A stretch of DNA of 64,000 nucleotides from Ascaphus truei (lineage: Eukaryota; Chordata; Amphibia; Anura; Ascaphidae): contig WSYH01001917.1 of assembly GCA_036426205.1 (NCBI GenBank), forward strand, positions 37,912 through 101,911. Direction: 5' to 3'. Made by a program: the position numbers and the translations under genes. The notes beneath the pieces were generated by a model. The model did no database searches and was not told the DNA's origin. It saw nothing but the letters and a program-made list of their open reading frames with translations. Shown piece after piece: positions 45,075 to 57,205 of the stretch. The stretch's first letter is position 1; each line of letters starts with the position of its first letter.

Positions 45075-46035
45075 CGATTGTAAGTCTTTATTTGTATAGC
45101 GCCATTAATGTACAGCGCTTTACAGTAGTAATACATGTGGTAATCAAATAAATAACAGATAATATAAATAACAGATCATGGAAATAAGTGCGTTAGACAT
45201 AAAAGTAACATTAAGGAAGAGGAGTCCCTGCCCCGAGGAGCTTACAGTCTAATTGGTAGGTAGGGAGAACGTACAGAGACAGTAGGAGGGAGTTCTGGTA
45301 AGTGCGTCTGTAGGGGGCCAAGCTTTATGTATCATGTGTTCAGAATATCCACAGTGCTATTCATATGCTTCTTTAAGCAAGTGTGTCTTAAGGTGGGTCT
45401 TAAAGGTGGATAGAGAGGGTGCTAGTCGGGTACTGAGGTAAAGGGCATTCCAGAGGTGTGGGGCAGTCAGTGAAAAAGGTTTAAGGCAGGAGAGGGCTTT
45501 AGATACAAAGGGGGTAGAAAGAAGACATCTTGAGCAGAATGCAAGAGTCGGGATGTGCATAGCGAGAAATTAGGGCTGAGATGTAATGAGGGGTAGAAGA
45601 GTGTAAAGCTTTAAAAGTGAGGAGAAGAATGGAGTGTGAAATGCGGGATTTGATCGGAATGTAGGAGAGGGATTTCATGAGGGGAGATGCTGAGACAGAT
45701 CTAGGAAAGAGTAGAGTGATTCTGGCAGCAGCATTTAGGATAGATTGTAGGGGAGACAGGTGAGAGGCAGGAAGGCCGGACAGCAGGAGGTTACAGTAGT
45801 CAAGACGGGAGAGAATGAGGGCCTGAGTCAGAGTTTTAGCAGTCGAGCAACAGAGGAAAGGGCGTATCTTTGTTATATTGCGGAGGAAAAAGCGACAAGT
45901 TTTAGAAATGTGTTGAATGTGAGGGGCGAATGTGAGAGAGGAGTCGAGTGTGACCCACAGGCAGCGTGCTTGGGCTACTGGGTGAATGATCGTAGTTCCA
46001 ACAGTAATGTGTATGCAGGACTCTCCCATTTTCTG
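45075..46035 (-). mobile_element. L2/CR1-type LINE, 5'-truncated
   Basis: The minus strand ends with an L2-like 3' tail: AAAGCGCTGTACATTAATGG, then ATACAAATAAAGAC and ACAATC near 45075-45120. Upstream is the C-terminal RT region. The insertion starts abruptly near 46035, the usual 5' truncation of LINEs. Part of it recurs, heavily corrupted, at 52006-52985. Confidence 0.75.
45357..46029 (-). pseudogene. L2-like LINE RT C-terminal region
   Basis: Frame 45499-46029 reads SSLTFAPHIQHISKTCRFFLRN, with the conserved core FAPHIQHISKTCRF, then LTQALILSRLDYCNLLLSGLP and LQSILNAAARI, the signature thumb/C-terminal block of L2 and CR1 reverse transcriptases. A frameshift near 45540 leads to frame 45357-45560 with LTAPHLWNALYLSTRLAPS and FKTHLKTHLLKEAYE, the very C-terminus. 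The catalytic RT and endonuclease domains are absent. Confidence 0.8.
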
Positions 46036-47247
46036 GTTATGCCTTATTGAAAGTTCAGGAAGTACAGTGTTCCTTGCTTTGCATCTTCGGTCCTCACTAC
46101 TGTTAACGTCTCTGTTCTGACAGCTAAGTATTCGGCCTTTTCCCCTAGGGTATTATCTCAGATCTATACTTTGCCTTGCCTAACCACTCTAGCTATCTTG
46201 CCTGAAAACCTGTGAATGACCCTGGATTGCTTTTGAATCTGCTCTGTCTAATATAGGGATGCACAAAGTTTTCCATTTCCGCCCCCCTGCCTGCTCCGCT
46301 TTCCTGCTCGTGCCCCCCCCTTCTCGGCTCCAGCATCAAATGACACCGCGGGGTCATGTGATGTCACTTTGACATGGCAACAACGCAGCATCATGATGTT
46401 GTGGCGTCATGCATTGTTGCGACGTCACGTGTCATGTTGTCATGGCAACGCAGTGCCCTGTGGCATCAAGTTGGCATGACAACTTATTGCCATGTGACAG
46501 CACTTTGGCATGACAATGCGATGCATGTGACATCGCGGTGCCATAACAATGAGATGCCACAGAAGGAGATGCTACCATGCAAGGTAAGAAACACATAGAG
46601 GCCGCACACTCTCCCCCAGCAACCAGTTAAGTTGTTGTGGAGAAACTGAATTGTTGTGGCAATCAGTTTAATTGTTGTGGAAACACTTACAGGGGTGCGA
46701 GGCCTCTGCATGAGCGGTAGTCATATACAGTTGAGATATTTTGTCATTTCTTTGTCTCGTTTGCAACTTATGCATAATTCTGAAATGCAGAGCCAGCTAC
46801 CAAGCAGAAGCAGGTGAGTCCAATGGCGGAATAACCCAAGACTTGTTCATTCCTACTCAGTGACACCTCTGATGGCTGCATAAAAAGAACTGATAGAATT
46901 CATGAACTATGGACTTATGCAACTCTAATTTTTGTATGTTTTCATAATTTAGTTCTTTAAAACTCAAAGTAAGAAACAGCATCTTCTCTGGAGATATTGT
47001 TTTTTATAAAAAAATTATTAACACTGCCTTTAACCATTAAGAAGCATAGTATAGTTTATTAAATAAAAAATACACAATGCATCTGTTGATGTATTTCAGA
47101 CATGAATATGTTCAATCATATAAATCTTTCTTTGACACATGTAATGAAAGGGTTAAGTTCTACAATCATGTGGGTACCATTTAAGGCAGGTAATCGGGTC
47201 CGCACTCACATCCAGGTATATGTATTGGAAAGACAAAACAAACACTA
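46036..47247. other. Non-coding DNA with a CATGACA/GTGACAT-rich minisatellite
   Basis: 46330-46570 repeats short phrases such as CATGGCAAC, CATGACAA, TGTGACA and GCGACGTCAC in loose tandem. The flanks contain no gene. The ORFs here are artefacts of the repeat. Confidence 0.5.
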
Positions 47248-47644
47248 CTGCACCGACACACTTTATTCGAGCAAATACCCGGTATGTACCTGGCAGATAC
47301 CTGGAATGCGCCACTCCTAACCTCTGACAAGCCCCGTTGCATTTGCCTTCCCAGCCTGGGTTCATGCCTGGCTGATGGGCGGCTGATCTGTTAAATGATA
47401 ATGATTAGGGTTTAATAGGCTGCAATGCTTCGCGTGTCTACCAGATGGCATAAATTCATGAATTGTAATGCAGTATATATATATATACTGTGCAGTATTG
47501 CAGCCATAGGGAATAAAATGCTTCAATCCCTGCTTGGAAAATAACTCAATGTACTCGGGCAGAAAACAGTCACAAACCTCAATACACCCGGGTATACCCG
47601 AATACGTGGGACTAGCCAAGCTCGAATAAAGTGTGTCGCCAGTG
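47248..47644 (-). mobile_element. 397-bp TA-flanked MITE (Tc1/mariner-like ends), complete
   Basis: The terminal inverted repeats share CGACACACTTTATTCGAG. Outer ends are CTGCAC on one side and CACTGG on the other. TA target duplications flank it (47246-47247 and 47645-47646). The same length and opposite orientation are found at 62625-63021. No transposase. Superfamily assignment rests on the TA duplication and CACTG-like ends. Confidence 0.8.
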
Positions 47645-48484
47645 TACAATAGTGCAACAGAGTATGCAAATGAGGAAAATTTTCCTAGCCAATATTCTAT
47701 ATATTCCTTCTCATATTTAATGAGCAGTTAGAGCCTTGTGGTTGTTGAGGAGTAATCAACTCAGGTGGCAAATCCCAGGAGGAGATATCCCAGTTATGGA
47801 AGAGAGGACACAATAATAGTGCAGGTTGCTTTATAGACAAAAATTAATATAAAATAGAAGCACTTACAAACATAGGTGATATACATGACCCTGGGTCATA
47901 CAGTGAGCGAAAGTCCAACAATCCCTATTCAATAGGAGGAACCACGTGGCGACTGTCCACTGCTACTCCCTGGGTCCAAGGACTCAATCCAGAATGGGCA
48001 ATCACTCACAGGTACCAAGGTCCAGCACACCACCCACGTCCGCATAGCCGCCCTACGTGTTTCGTTCTTGCGAACGTCTTCAAGGGGCATTTAAGACCTG
48101 CACCTTTTTCCTTGTAGGACATTTCTTGAAATATCGCACTGATAATCAGGGTCTGGATGTGAGTAACAACAACTTTTTGAAGGTCTTAAATATCGTAACG
48201 TTATTCCCATGTGCTAACATGAACGATCGGAGGTCTGAAGATCTCCGTTGTTAGGTAATCGTCTCATTACCGTATGATTTGCATATGAGTACGCAATACA
48301 TCTGGTAAAATTTAGTGATCTGCTATTTTTCAGGTGAATGCGAGGATACGCATTACAGATATCAATACATTAAATTGCGATAACGTAATGATAAAAAAAA
48401 TGAGCAGACCTCTAAAGGTCTACCCCTTTATTTATTTCTCCACATACACTTTATCTAATAACATGATACTACCATGATACTACC
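47645..48484. other. Non-coding repeat with hammerhead-like motif
   Basis: No gene. CAGGTACCAAGGTCCAGCAC near 48010 precedes the motif at 48050-48088. The right part is AT-rich. Confidence 0.4.
48050..48088 (-). ncRNA. Hammerhead-ribozyme-like motif
   Basis: Minus strand: stem I GCCC (48088-48085) with GGGC (48053-48050); C then TTGAAGA (48084-48077); one extra C; stem II GTTC (48075-48072), loop GCAA (a GNRA tetraloop), GAAC (48067-48064); GAAAC (48063-48059) intact; ACGTA with A at the cleavage position. Stems are perfect; the core has an inserted U and an extra base. The duplicate at about 55050-55095 is disrupted by indels. Confidence 0.6.
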
Positions 48485-48830
48485 ATCAGAGCGTGGGAAC
48501 TCCATCCCTACTCTGATTGGCTGTAGTACGTCACATTCTTTTCCCCCCCAAGCCTCTGTCACATGGTATACTAGAGCCAATCAGAGTAGGGATGGAGTTC
48601 CCACGCTCTGATCGGCTACCATACCATGTGAGGACGGCCATGTGTCTTTTCATAATGTCATCTTAAAGGCAATTGAAGCAAAGCCATTCTGATTGGCTGT
48701 GCTTTCATTGCCTTTAAGTGACGTCATCATTTTTATTTTTATCGGCCAAAACACATGGTTTTCACGGCCCAATCAGGGCCGTGGGAACCATATGACGAAA
48801 ATGTGACGTCATAGGCCTTTAAAAGCCTAT
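48485..48830. promoter_or_regulatory. Cluster of hairpins bearing CCAAT and CRE motifs
   Basis: Successive inverted repeats: ATCAGAGCGTGGGAACTCCA arms (48485-48522 with 48575-48612), AAAGGCAATTGAAGCA / TCATTGCCTTT (48664-48716), CACGGCCCAATCAGGGCCGTG (48758-48780), and TAGGCCTTTAAAAGCCTA (48812-48830). Each of the first three carries ATTGG or CCAAT, and TGACGTCAT (CRE consensus) occurs near 48719 and 48804. CCAAT plus CRE next to a purine-rich transcribed-looking segment (48850-48980) suggests a pol II promoter, perhaps of a non-coding mobile element. It is repeated in block 2 copy B near 55490-55830. Confidence 0.5.
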
Positions 48831-49888
48831 GTCGTCTCATTTTGAAGCCAGACGCCGCGGAGGAAGGACCTCCAGACAAGAAAGAAGACCAGGGCGTGGC
48901 TGAAGATGGAAAGAAGACCCCGCCCCGCCCGGAAGAAGATAGAAGAAAGAAGAACAGATGAAGATGGATTACAAATAGAAGACCCGTGGATTTATTTGGA
49001 TTTTTAGTTTAATGTTTATTTTTTTGTATGGTTTATTATTTTATGGGTTCCTGTTCGTGGATTGGTTCGTGAGTAAGCTGCGCAACGGGAGTCGGTGGGG
49101 GCAAGTAATGGTAAGTGAACTAAAGAAATGTATTTTATTTAACTTGTTAATTTTTTTAAAAGCTTTTTTAACATGTGTATTTTTTTTTTGTGGTATATTA
49201 TTTCTTGCCACTGTATGTATGTATGTATATCTGTCTAGAGAGATATATACATACACGGTAAGAAATGATGTTGTTTTAAAAGCTTTATTTCATGTGTTTT
49301 AAATTAATTTGTCTATGCTACTATGCTTTATTGTGAGTTTAAAGTATTTTAAAATTAGATAGATGTAATTGTTGATATTGTATTGTGTGTTTGAGGGAGG
49401 ACATGGCTAGCCTTGGTTTTAAAGTTTGTATTCCGGTTGGTACTTATATTTTTTTCACATGCTGAATTGTTCTGCTCGAGGCGTGAATTAGTTAATTGTT
49501 TCATTGTTCGGGATGGACTGTCAATTGTTTAGGGATGTAAATAATGATTGCTAATTGATTTTTGTTTACTTGATTGGTTAAAATAGTTGACTTGTTTGGA
49601 GTACAGTATTTGTATTTAGCTTGCAATGATATTGTTAACATTCATTTGCAGAATGTATATGGTGCATAGATTTTATGCATCATTTATACAATGTAAATGC
49701 AATGTATTGATTGGAATGTGAGGTGTTTCATTGGCATTTGATGATTTAGATTGTAAGATCAGTTAGGATTATTAAAGGAAATTCATTGTAATGTAGTGTG
49801 TCTGCATGGAGAAGTGTTATTTGTAGGACAGTATGGTTTTGATAACCCTTCTACATTTATTTGTATATTGGTTCATCATGTGTGTGTA
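48831..49888. other. AT-rich non-coding stretch downstream of the CCAAT/CRE cluster
   Basis: A purine-rich GAAGA-repeat segment (48870-48985) is followed by AT-rich DNA. Parts recur near 51530-51780, 56590-56830 and 59330-59930, showing a dispersed or tandem family. No gene. Confidence 0.5.
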
Positions 49889-49894
49889 NNNNNN
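49889..49894. other. Assembly gap (6 N)
   Basis: Six Ns next to TGTGTGTA and an AT microsatellite. This is the only gap in the window, and it sits inside tandem block 2 copy A. Confidence 0.99.
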
Positions 49895-49925
49895 ATTGAT
49901 GTGGAATTGGGTTGTATTAGACTGT

Positions 49926-50175
49926 CTATATATATAAATATATATTATATATATATATAATATATAATAATATAATATATTATATAGATATATATATATA
50001 TATATATGCAGTGTTCGACAAACCTATACATTTGCACGCCCGGGCGAGTGGATGATTAACATCGTGGCGAGCCTATTGGCCCAGGCATCACACGTTTGGT
50101 ACTAGGTGGCGAGTAGTTTTTTGTTGGGCGATCGTAGATTTTTGGGTGATTTGTCGACCACTGTATATATATGTA

Positions 50176-50207
<32 letters not shown>

Positions 50208-50265
50208 GTAAATATATATAAATAATATATAATAATAATATATAATATATAATATACTGTAATAT
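49926..50265. repeat. (AT)n and (TC)n microsatellites
   Basis: AT tracts at about 49926-50006 and 50205-50265, with a TC run near 50181-50207. Tyr/Ile and Arg/Glu-only ORFs here are artefacts. Confidence 0.9.
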
Positions 50266-50749
50266 ATTGCATGATGAGCCACTGTACAAATTACATGGGT
50301 GAAGGGTGGGGTATCGGGCCAGTGTGGTTTAACCCCTTAATTACCTTTGCGGTTATTATCCGATAAGGTGTTTAAGGGGTTAATTGATATCTGAATGTAA
50401 TTGCAATGTATTGGCTTTGTTTTGCCAATGTATTTTGTGGACAAGACAAGGATGTTGCTGGCGATGGACACTTCGTATGATGAGGTCAGTAGTAATTTAT
50501 TTATTTGAATATGCTAGTAATGTTTTAATAATGGGCATATCTATTATCCATATCGGATAATAGTATTTTGCACATTATTGTACTGTAGGTGGTTGGGGGG
50601 GGGGGGTGTATGTATTGAATGTATAGGCCAGGTTTATTTTTTTACATTAGGGTTTGTTCCGTGGTTCTGCGTGGGATGGCCTCTGGAGACCACCTGCGGG
50701 TCCTTGGGTATCTCACGGGGTACCAGGCTGGTGGTTCCACGGGTGACAC

Positions 50750-50925
50750 AATGCGGGGATGAAGCGCGGGGCTCACATCTGTGGGGGGGACCGGACCCAA
50801 TAGTGCGGGGATGAAGATGTGTGGCCCACTTCTGTGGGGGGCACCGCCGACCCGTAGGTGCGGGGATGAGTGTGTGGTCCCACTTCTGGGGGGCACGCGG
50901 ACCCGTAGTGAGCACCGTGGTTCCC
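50750..50925. repeat. About 55-bp GC-rich minisatellite
   Basis: Three to four units containing GCGGGGATGA, a GTGTGG-CCCAC box and GACCCGTAG. It is repeated in block 2 copy B at 57705-57815. Long Pro/Arg/Gly ORFs on both strands are produced by it. Confidence 0.75.
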
Positions 50926-51407
50926 CAGACCCCCGTGGGAACCACCCGAGGCCCGCAGACACTGTGGGTCTGACGGGGCTCTAGACACCGGGCCTACGTG
51001 GGGTTCCAATTGTGGCCCACAGTGACCCAAGGAGACCACCTGGGGGCATGGTGTGCGGGCGGACCCACCAGCAGGCCTCCGAACCTGTTTAAAAAGGGCT
51101 GCTGGTACCCGAGGTCTGTCCAGGTGCCCCGCAGCCCACAGGGGACTGTGTGGGGCGTTATGAACCCTGTATGTAAAAGAACAAATCATGTATTTATGGG
51201 GGGGCACAGGGGGTGGGTAATGTATTTAATAAATAGAATGATGTTTATTGTGGGTCACTGTGGGTACTGGGGGTGGGGAGGGGGGTTGTTTCCCCAACGG
51301 TATGTGGGTAGGCCTCTTGTGGGTACTGGGTGAGGGTGGTAGGCTCACGGGGGGGGGGGGGGTAGTGTGGGAGGGTAGTAGGCATCCCGAGTGGTGGGTG
51401 AGGGAGG

Positions 51408-51460
51408 TTAACCCCTTAATGACTGTAGCGGTTAATAACCGCTATGTGATTAAGGGGTTA
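51408..51460. repeat. CCCCTTAA hairpin
   Basis: Same stem as 37103-37155: TTAACCCCTTAATGAC with GTGATTAAGGGGTTAA, tip TAGCGGTTAATAACCGCTA. Confidence 0.85.
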
Positions 51461-51526
51461 AGGGACATTACTTTGGATGTTTTCATTTGTGTCGTTTTGC
51501 AGAAAGCGGAGGGGCATGGCCAGGAG

Positions 51527-51830
51527 ATAGCTTGCAATGATATTGTTAACATTCATTTGCAGAATGTATATGGTGCATAGATTTTATGCATCATTTATAC
51601 AATGTAAATGCAATGTATTGATTGGAATGTGAGGTGTTTCATTGGCATTTGATGATTTAGATTGTAAGATCAGTTAGGATTATTAAAGGAAATTCATTGT
51701 AATGTAGTGTGTCTGTATGGAGAAGTGTTATTTGTAGGACAGTATGGTTTTGATAACCCTTCTACATTTATTTATATATTGGTTCATCATTTGTGTGTAT
51801 ATACTGTATATATATATATATATATATATA

Positions 51831-51886
<56 letters not shown>

Positions 51887-52005
51887 ATATATAGTTGCAT
51901 GATGAAGCCACTGTACAAATTCATGGGTGAAGGGTGGGTATCGGACCAGTGTGGCTTAACCCCTTAATTACCTTTGCGGTTATTATTTGATAAGGTGTTT
52001 AAGGG
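51527..52005. repeat. Linker between block 2 copies, itself a repeat
   Basis: AGCTTGCAATGATATTG onward repeats 49618 onward, including the AT microsatellite (51797-51895) and the CCCCTTAATTACCTTTGCGG hairpin region. It then switches within TTTAAGGG to the L2 fragment. The abrupt switch in mid-repeat looks like a contig joint. Confidence 0.7.
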
Positions 52006-54258
52006 CTTTAGATAACAAAGGGGGGGTTTAGAAAAGTTAGGAGGTAGAAAGAAATGAAGAATTTAGAAGAACGGAATTAGAAAGAAGAAATCTGAGCGGA
52101 GGCAGAATGCAAGAGTCGGGGATGGTGGCATAGCGAGGTAAGAAGGGAAATTAGGGCTGAGATTTTTGTGTAATGATGGGGTAGAAGAGTGTATAAGAGA
52201 GGTTTAGAAGAGGTGGAGGTTAGAGACAAGAATGAGGGTCTAGAATGAGTGGTTTGTGTTGAAAAGGCTTTAGTTAAAAGTGAGGAGAAAGGAAAGAAGG
52301 AATGGAGTGTTGAAACGACGCGGATTTTGACGGAATGATGTAGGAGAGGGAGTTTCATGAGGGGAGATGCTGAGACAGATCTAGAAAGAGTAGAGTGATT
52401 CTGGTCAGCTAGCAAGCATTTATGGAATAGATTGTAGGGGAGACAGGTGTAGGGATAAAGGGTGAGTGAGGGGGATGCTGAAGTGGAGATGAGATGAAGG
52501 GGTACAGGAAGAAGCCCGGACACGCAAGGAGGTTACAGTTAAGGTTTACAGTGTCAAAGACGGGAGGAGAATGAGGGGCACATGAATGAAGATTGAGCCT
52601 GAATCCTTCTGAGTCAGGGTTTTTAGTGTTGAGCCCGCGTCAGGAGGAGTTTTTTTTAGCAGTTCGAGCAGCAACAGAGGAGCAAGCGGGAGGAAAGGGG
52701 AGGAGCAACAGAGCAGCAAACAGAGGCGGAAAGGCGTCCGGCGTTCGTTTCGCCGCGTATCTTGTTATATTTGCGGAGGGGGGACAAAAAAAAAAAAAAA
52801 AGGGAAGGAACAGGAAAAAAAAAAAAAGGAAAAAGCGAAAGTTTTAGAAATGTTGTTGAATGTGAGGGGCGAATGTGAGAAGGAGGATCGAGTACGTGTG
52901 ACCCACAGGCACGGCAGGTGCCGGTACTGGGTGAATGATCGTAGTTTCCAACAGATAATGTAATGCAGGAGGACTCTCCCATTTTCGTAGTTATGCCTTA
53001 TTGAAAGTTCAGGAAGTAGTACAGTGTTCCTTGCTTTGCATATTGATCGGTCCTCACTACAGTTAACGTCTCTGTTATGACAGCTAAGTATTCGGCCTTT
53101 TCCCCCCTAGGGTATTATCTCAGATCTATACTTTGCCTGCCCTAACCACTCTAGCTATCTTGCGCTCCCGAAACCTGTGAAGACCCTGTGATGCTTTGAT
53201 CTGCTTTGTCTAATATAGGGATGCACAAAGTTTTCCATTAGCCCCATTCTGCTGCTCCAGCTTTATTGTCGAGCACCACGCCCTCCCCCCCTTACCCCCC
53301 CCCCTTCTGGCTCCGACAGAATGACAAATACGAAAAGACACGCGCGGGTCGGAGTCGGGTGTATGTGATGTCACTTTGACATGGCAAACAAACGCAAGCA
53401 TCATGATGTTGTGGCGTCATGATTGTTGCGACCGTAGTTCACGGTCATGTTGTCATTGGCAACGCCAGTGCGTGCCGTGGGCATCAAGTTGGCATGACAA
53501 CTTATTGCCATGTGACAGCACTTTGGCATGGACAATGCGATGCAATGTGACATCGCGGGCCATAACAATGAGATGCCACAGAAGGAGATGCTAACATGCA
53601 AGGTAAGAAAAAACATAGAGGCCGCACACTCTCCCCCCAGCAACCAGTAAGTGTGGTGGAGAAACTGAATTGTTGTGGCAATCAGTTTAATTTGTGTGTG
53701 GAAACACTTACAGGGGTGCGAGGCCTCTGCATGAGCGGTATCAGTCATATACAGTTGAGATATTTTGTCATCTTTGTTCGTCGTTTGCAACTTATGCATA
53801 ATTCTGAAATGCAGAGCCAGCTACCAAGCAGAGAAGCAGGTGAGTCCAATGGCGGAATAACCAAGACTTGTTCTTCCTACTCAGTGACACCTTGATGGCT
53901 GCATAAAAAGAAATGATAGAATTCATGAACTAGGACTTATGCAACTCTAATTTTTGTATGTTTCATAATTTAGTTCTTTAAAACTCAAAGTAAGAAACAG
54001 CATCTCTCTGGAGATATTGTTTTTATAAAAAAAATATTAACACTGCCTAACCAAAGAAGCATAGTTAGTTTATTAAATAAAAAATACACAATGCATCTGT
54101 TGATGTATTTCAGACATGAATATGTTCAATCATATAAATCTTCTTTGACACATGTAATGAAAGGGTTAAGTTCTACAATCATGTGGGTACCATTTAAGGC
54201 AGGTAATCGGGTGCATCACATCCAGGTATATGTATTGGAAAGACAAAAACAAAACATA

Positions 54259-54661
54259 CTGCACCGACACACTTATTCGAGCAAATACCCGGTATGTACC
54301 TGGCAGATACCTGGAATGCGCCACTCCTAACCTCTTGACAAGCCCCGTTGCATTTGCCTTCCCAGCCTGGGTTCATGCCTGGCTGATGGGGGCGCTGATC
54401 TGTTAAATGTAATGATATGATTAGGGGTTAATAGGCTGCAATGCTTCGCGTGTCTACCAGATGGCATAAATCTATGAATGTAATGCAGTATATATATATA
54501 TAGTGCAGTATTGCAGCCATAAGATGGAATAAAATGCTTCAATCCCTGCTTGGAAAATAACTCAATGTACTCGGGCAGAAAACAGTCACAAACCTCAATA
54601 CACCCGGGTATACCCGAATACGTGGGACTAGCCAAGCTCGAATATAAGTGTGTCGCCAGTG
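54259..54661 (-). mobile_element. 397-bp MITE, block 2 copy B duplicate
   Basis: Counterpart of 47248-47644 with several indels, e.g. CACTTATTCGAG for CACTTTATTCGAG. Same TA-flanked ends. Confidence 0.75.
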
Positions 54662-56845
54662 TACAATAGTGCAACAGGATTGCAAATGAGGAAAATTTTC
54701 CTAGCCAATATTCTATATATTCCTTCTCATATTTAATGAGCAGTTAGAGCTTGTGGTTGTTGGGAGTAATCAACTCAGGTGGCAAATCCCACGGAGGAGA
54801 TATCCAGTTATGGAAGAGAGGACACAATAATAGTGCAGGTTGCTTTATAGACAAAATTAATATAAATAGAAGCACTTACAAACATAGGTGATATACATGA
54901 CCTGGGTCATACAGTGAGCGAAAGTCAACAATCCCTATTCAATAGGAGGAAACCACGTGGGATGTCCACTGCTACTCTGGGTCCAAGGACTCAATCAAGA
55001 TGGGCAATCACTCACAGGTACCAAGGTCCAGCACCACCACCACGTCCGCATAGCGCCCCCTATGTTTGTTCTTGCGAAAGTCTTCAAGGGGCATTTAAGA
55101 CTGCACCTTTTCCTTGTAGGACATTTCTTGAATAAATCGCACTGATAATCAGGGTCGGATGTGAGTAACAACAAACTTTTGAAGGTCTTAAATATCGTAA
55201 CGTTATTCCCATGTGCTAACATGAACGATCGGAGGTTGAAGAAGATCTCCGTTGTTAGGTAATCGTCTCATTACCGTATGATTTGCATATGAGTACGCAA
55301 AACATCTGGTAAAATTTAGTGATCTGCTATTTTCAGGTGAATGCGAGGATACGCATTACAGATATCAATACATTAAATGCGATAACGTAATGATAAAAAA
55401 AATGAGCAGACCTCTAAAGGTTCACCCTTATTTTATTTCTCCACATACACTTTATCAATAACATGATACTCCATGATACTACCATCAGAGCGTGGGAACT
55501 CCATCCCTACTCTGATGGCTGAGTACGTCACATTCTTTTCCCCCCCAAGCCTCTGTCACATGGTATACTAGAGCCAATCAGAGTAGGGATGGAGTTCCAC
55601 GCTCTGATCGGCTACAATACCATGTGAGGACGGCCATGTGTCTTTTCATAATGTCATCTAAAGGCAATTGAAGCAAAGCCATTCTGATTGGCTGTGTTTC
55701 ATTGCCTTTAAGTGACGTCATCATTTTATTTTTTATCGGCCAAAACACATGGTTTTCACGGCCCAATCAGGGCCGTGGGAACCATATGACGAAAATGTGA
55801 CGTCATAGGCCTTTAAAAGCCTATGTCGTCTCATTTTGAAGCCAGACGCCGCGGAGGAGGACCTCCAGACAAGAAAAGAAGACCAGGGCGTGTGTGAAGA
55901 GGTAGAGAAAGAAGACCCGCCCGCCCGGAAGAAGATAGAAGAAAGAGAAAGTGAAGATGATTCACAATAGAAGACCCGTGGATTTATTTGGATTTTTAGT
56001 TTAATGTTTATTTTTTGTATGGTTTATTATTTTATGGGTTCCTGTTCGTGGATGGTTGTTCGTGAGTAAGTGCGCAAAGGGAGTCGGTGGGGGCAAGTAA
56101 TGGTAAGTGAACTAAAGAATGTATTTTATTTAACTTGTTAATTTTTTTAAAAGCTTTTTTAACATGTGTATTTTTTTTTTGTGGTATATTATTTCTTGCC
56201 CTGTAATGTATGTATTATCTGTCTAGAGAGATATATACATACACGGTAAGAAATGATGTTGTTTTAAAAGCTTTTTATGTGTTTTAAATTAATTTGTCTA
56301 TGCTACTATGCTTTATTGTGAGTTTAAAGTATTTTAAAATAGATAGATGTAATTGTTGATATTGTATGTGTGTTGAGGGAGGACATGTAGCCTTGGTTTT
56401 AAAGTTGTTATTCCGGTGGTACTTATATTTTTTTCACATGCTGAATTGTTCTGCTCGAGGCGTGAATTAGTTAATTTCATTGTTCGGGATGGACTGTCAA
56501 TTGTTTAGGGATGTAAATAATGATTGCTAATTGATTTTTGTTTACTTGATGGTTAAAATAGTTGACTTGTTGGAGTACAGTATTTGTATTAGCTTGCAAT
56601 GATATGTTAACATTCATTTGCAGAATGTATATGGTGCATAGATTTTATGCATCATTTATCATGTAAATGCAATGTATGATGGAATGTGAGGTGTTTCATT
56701 GGCATTTGATTATTAGATTGTAAGATCAGTTAGGATTATTAAGGAAATTCATTGTAATTAGTTGTCTGCATGGAGAAGTGTATTTGTAGGACAGTATGTT
56801 TTGAAACCCTTCTACATTTATTTGTATATTGGTTCATTGTGTGTG

Positions 56846-56878
56846 TATATACTGTATAATATATAATAATATATATAA

Positions 56879-56916
<38 letters not shown>

Positions 56917-57130
56917 TATATATAATATATATTATATATGCAGTGTTCGACAAACCTTAACATTTGCACGCCCGGGCGAGTGGAAATTTAACATCGTGGC
57001 GAGCTCCTATTGGCCCAGGCATCACACGTTTGGTACTAGGTGGCGAGTAGATTTTTTGTTGGGGAGTAGATTTTTTGTGTTGTCGACCACTGTAATAGTA
57101 TATATATGCTCTTCTCTCTCTCTCTCTCTC

Positions 57131-57194
<64 letters not shown>

Positions 57195-57205
57195 ATATAC
57201 TGTAT
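56846..57205. repeat. AT and TC microsatellites, copy B
   Basis: AT tracts at 56846-56940 and 57130-57205 with a CTCTCT run near 57108-57130, corresponding to 49926-50265 of copy A. Confidence 0.85.

Larger units (their letters stand above)
45500..51526. repeat. Tandem block 2, copy A
   Basis: From the L2 fragment (GCTTTAGATACAAAGGGGG) through the minisatellite, MITE, hammerhead-like motif, CCAAT/CRE hairpins, microsatellites and GC minisatellite to GGGGCATGGCCAGGA. The same order recurs at 52006-58470. The part right of the N gap is itself indel-rich. Confidence 0.85.

Noticed and set aside
50056..50289. Tyr/Ile/Arg-rich ORFs over microsatellites (also near 16015, 51707, 56739, 57036)
   Set aside because: Translation of AT and TC dinucleotide repeats, not proteins.
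50634..51207. Pro/Arg/Gly-rich ORFs on both strands, also at 57529-58129
   Set aside because: Produced by the GC-rich minisatellite, and frames differ between the two noisy copies.
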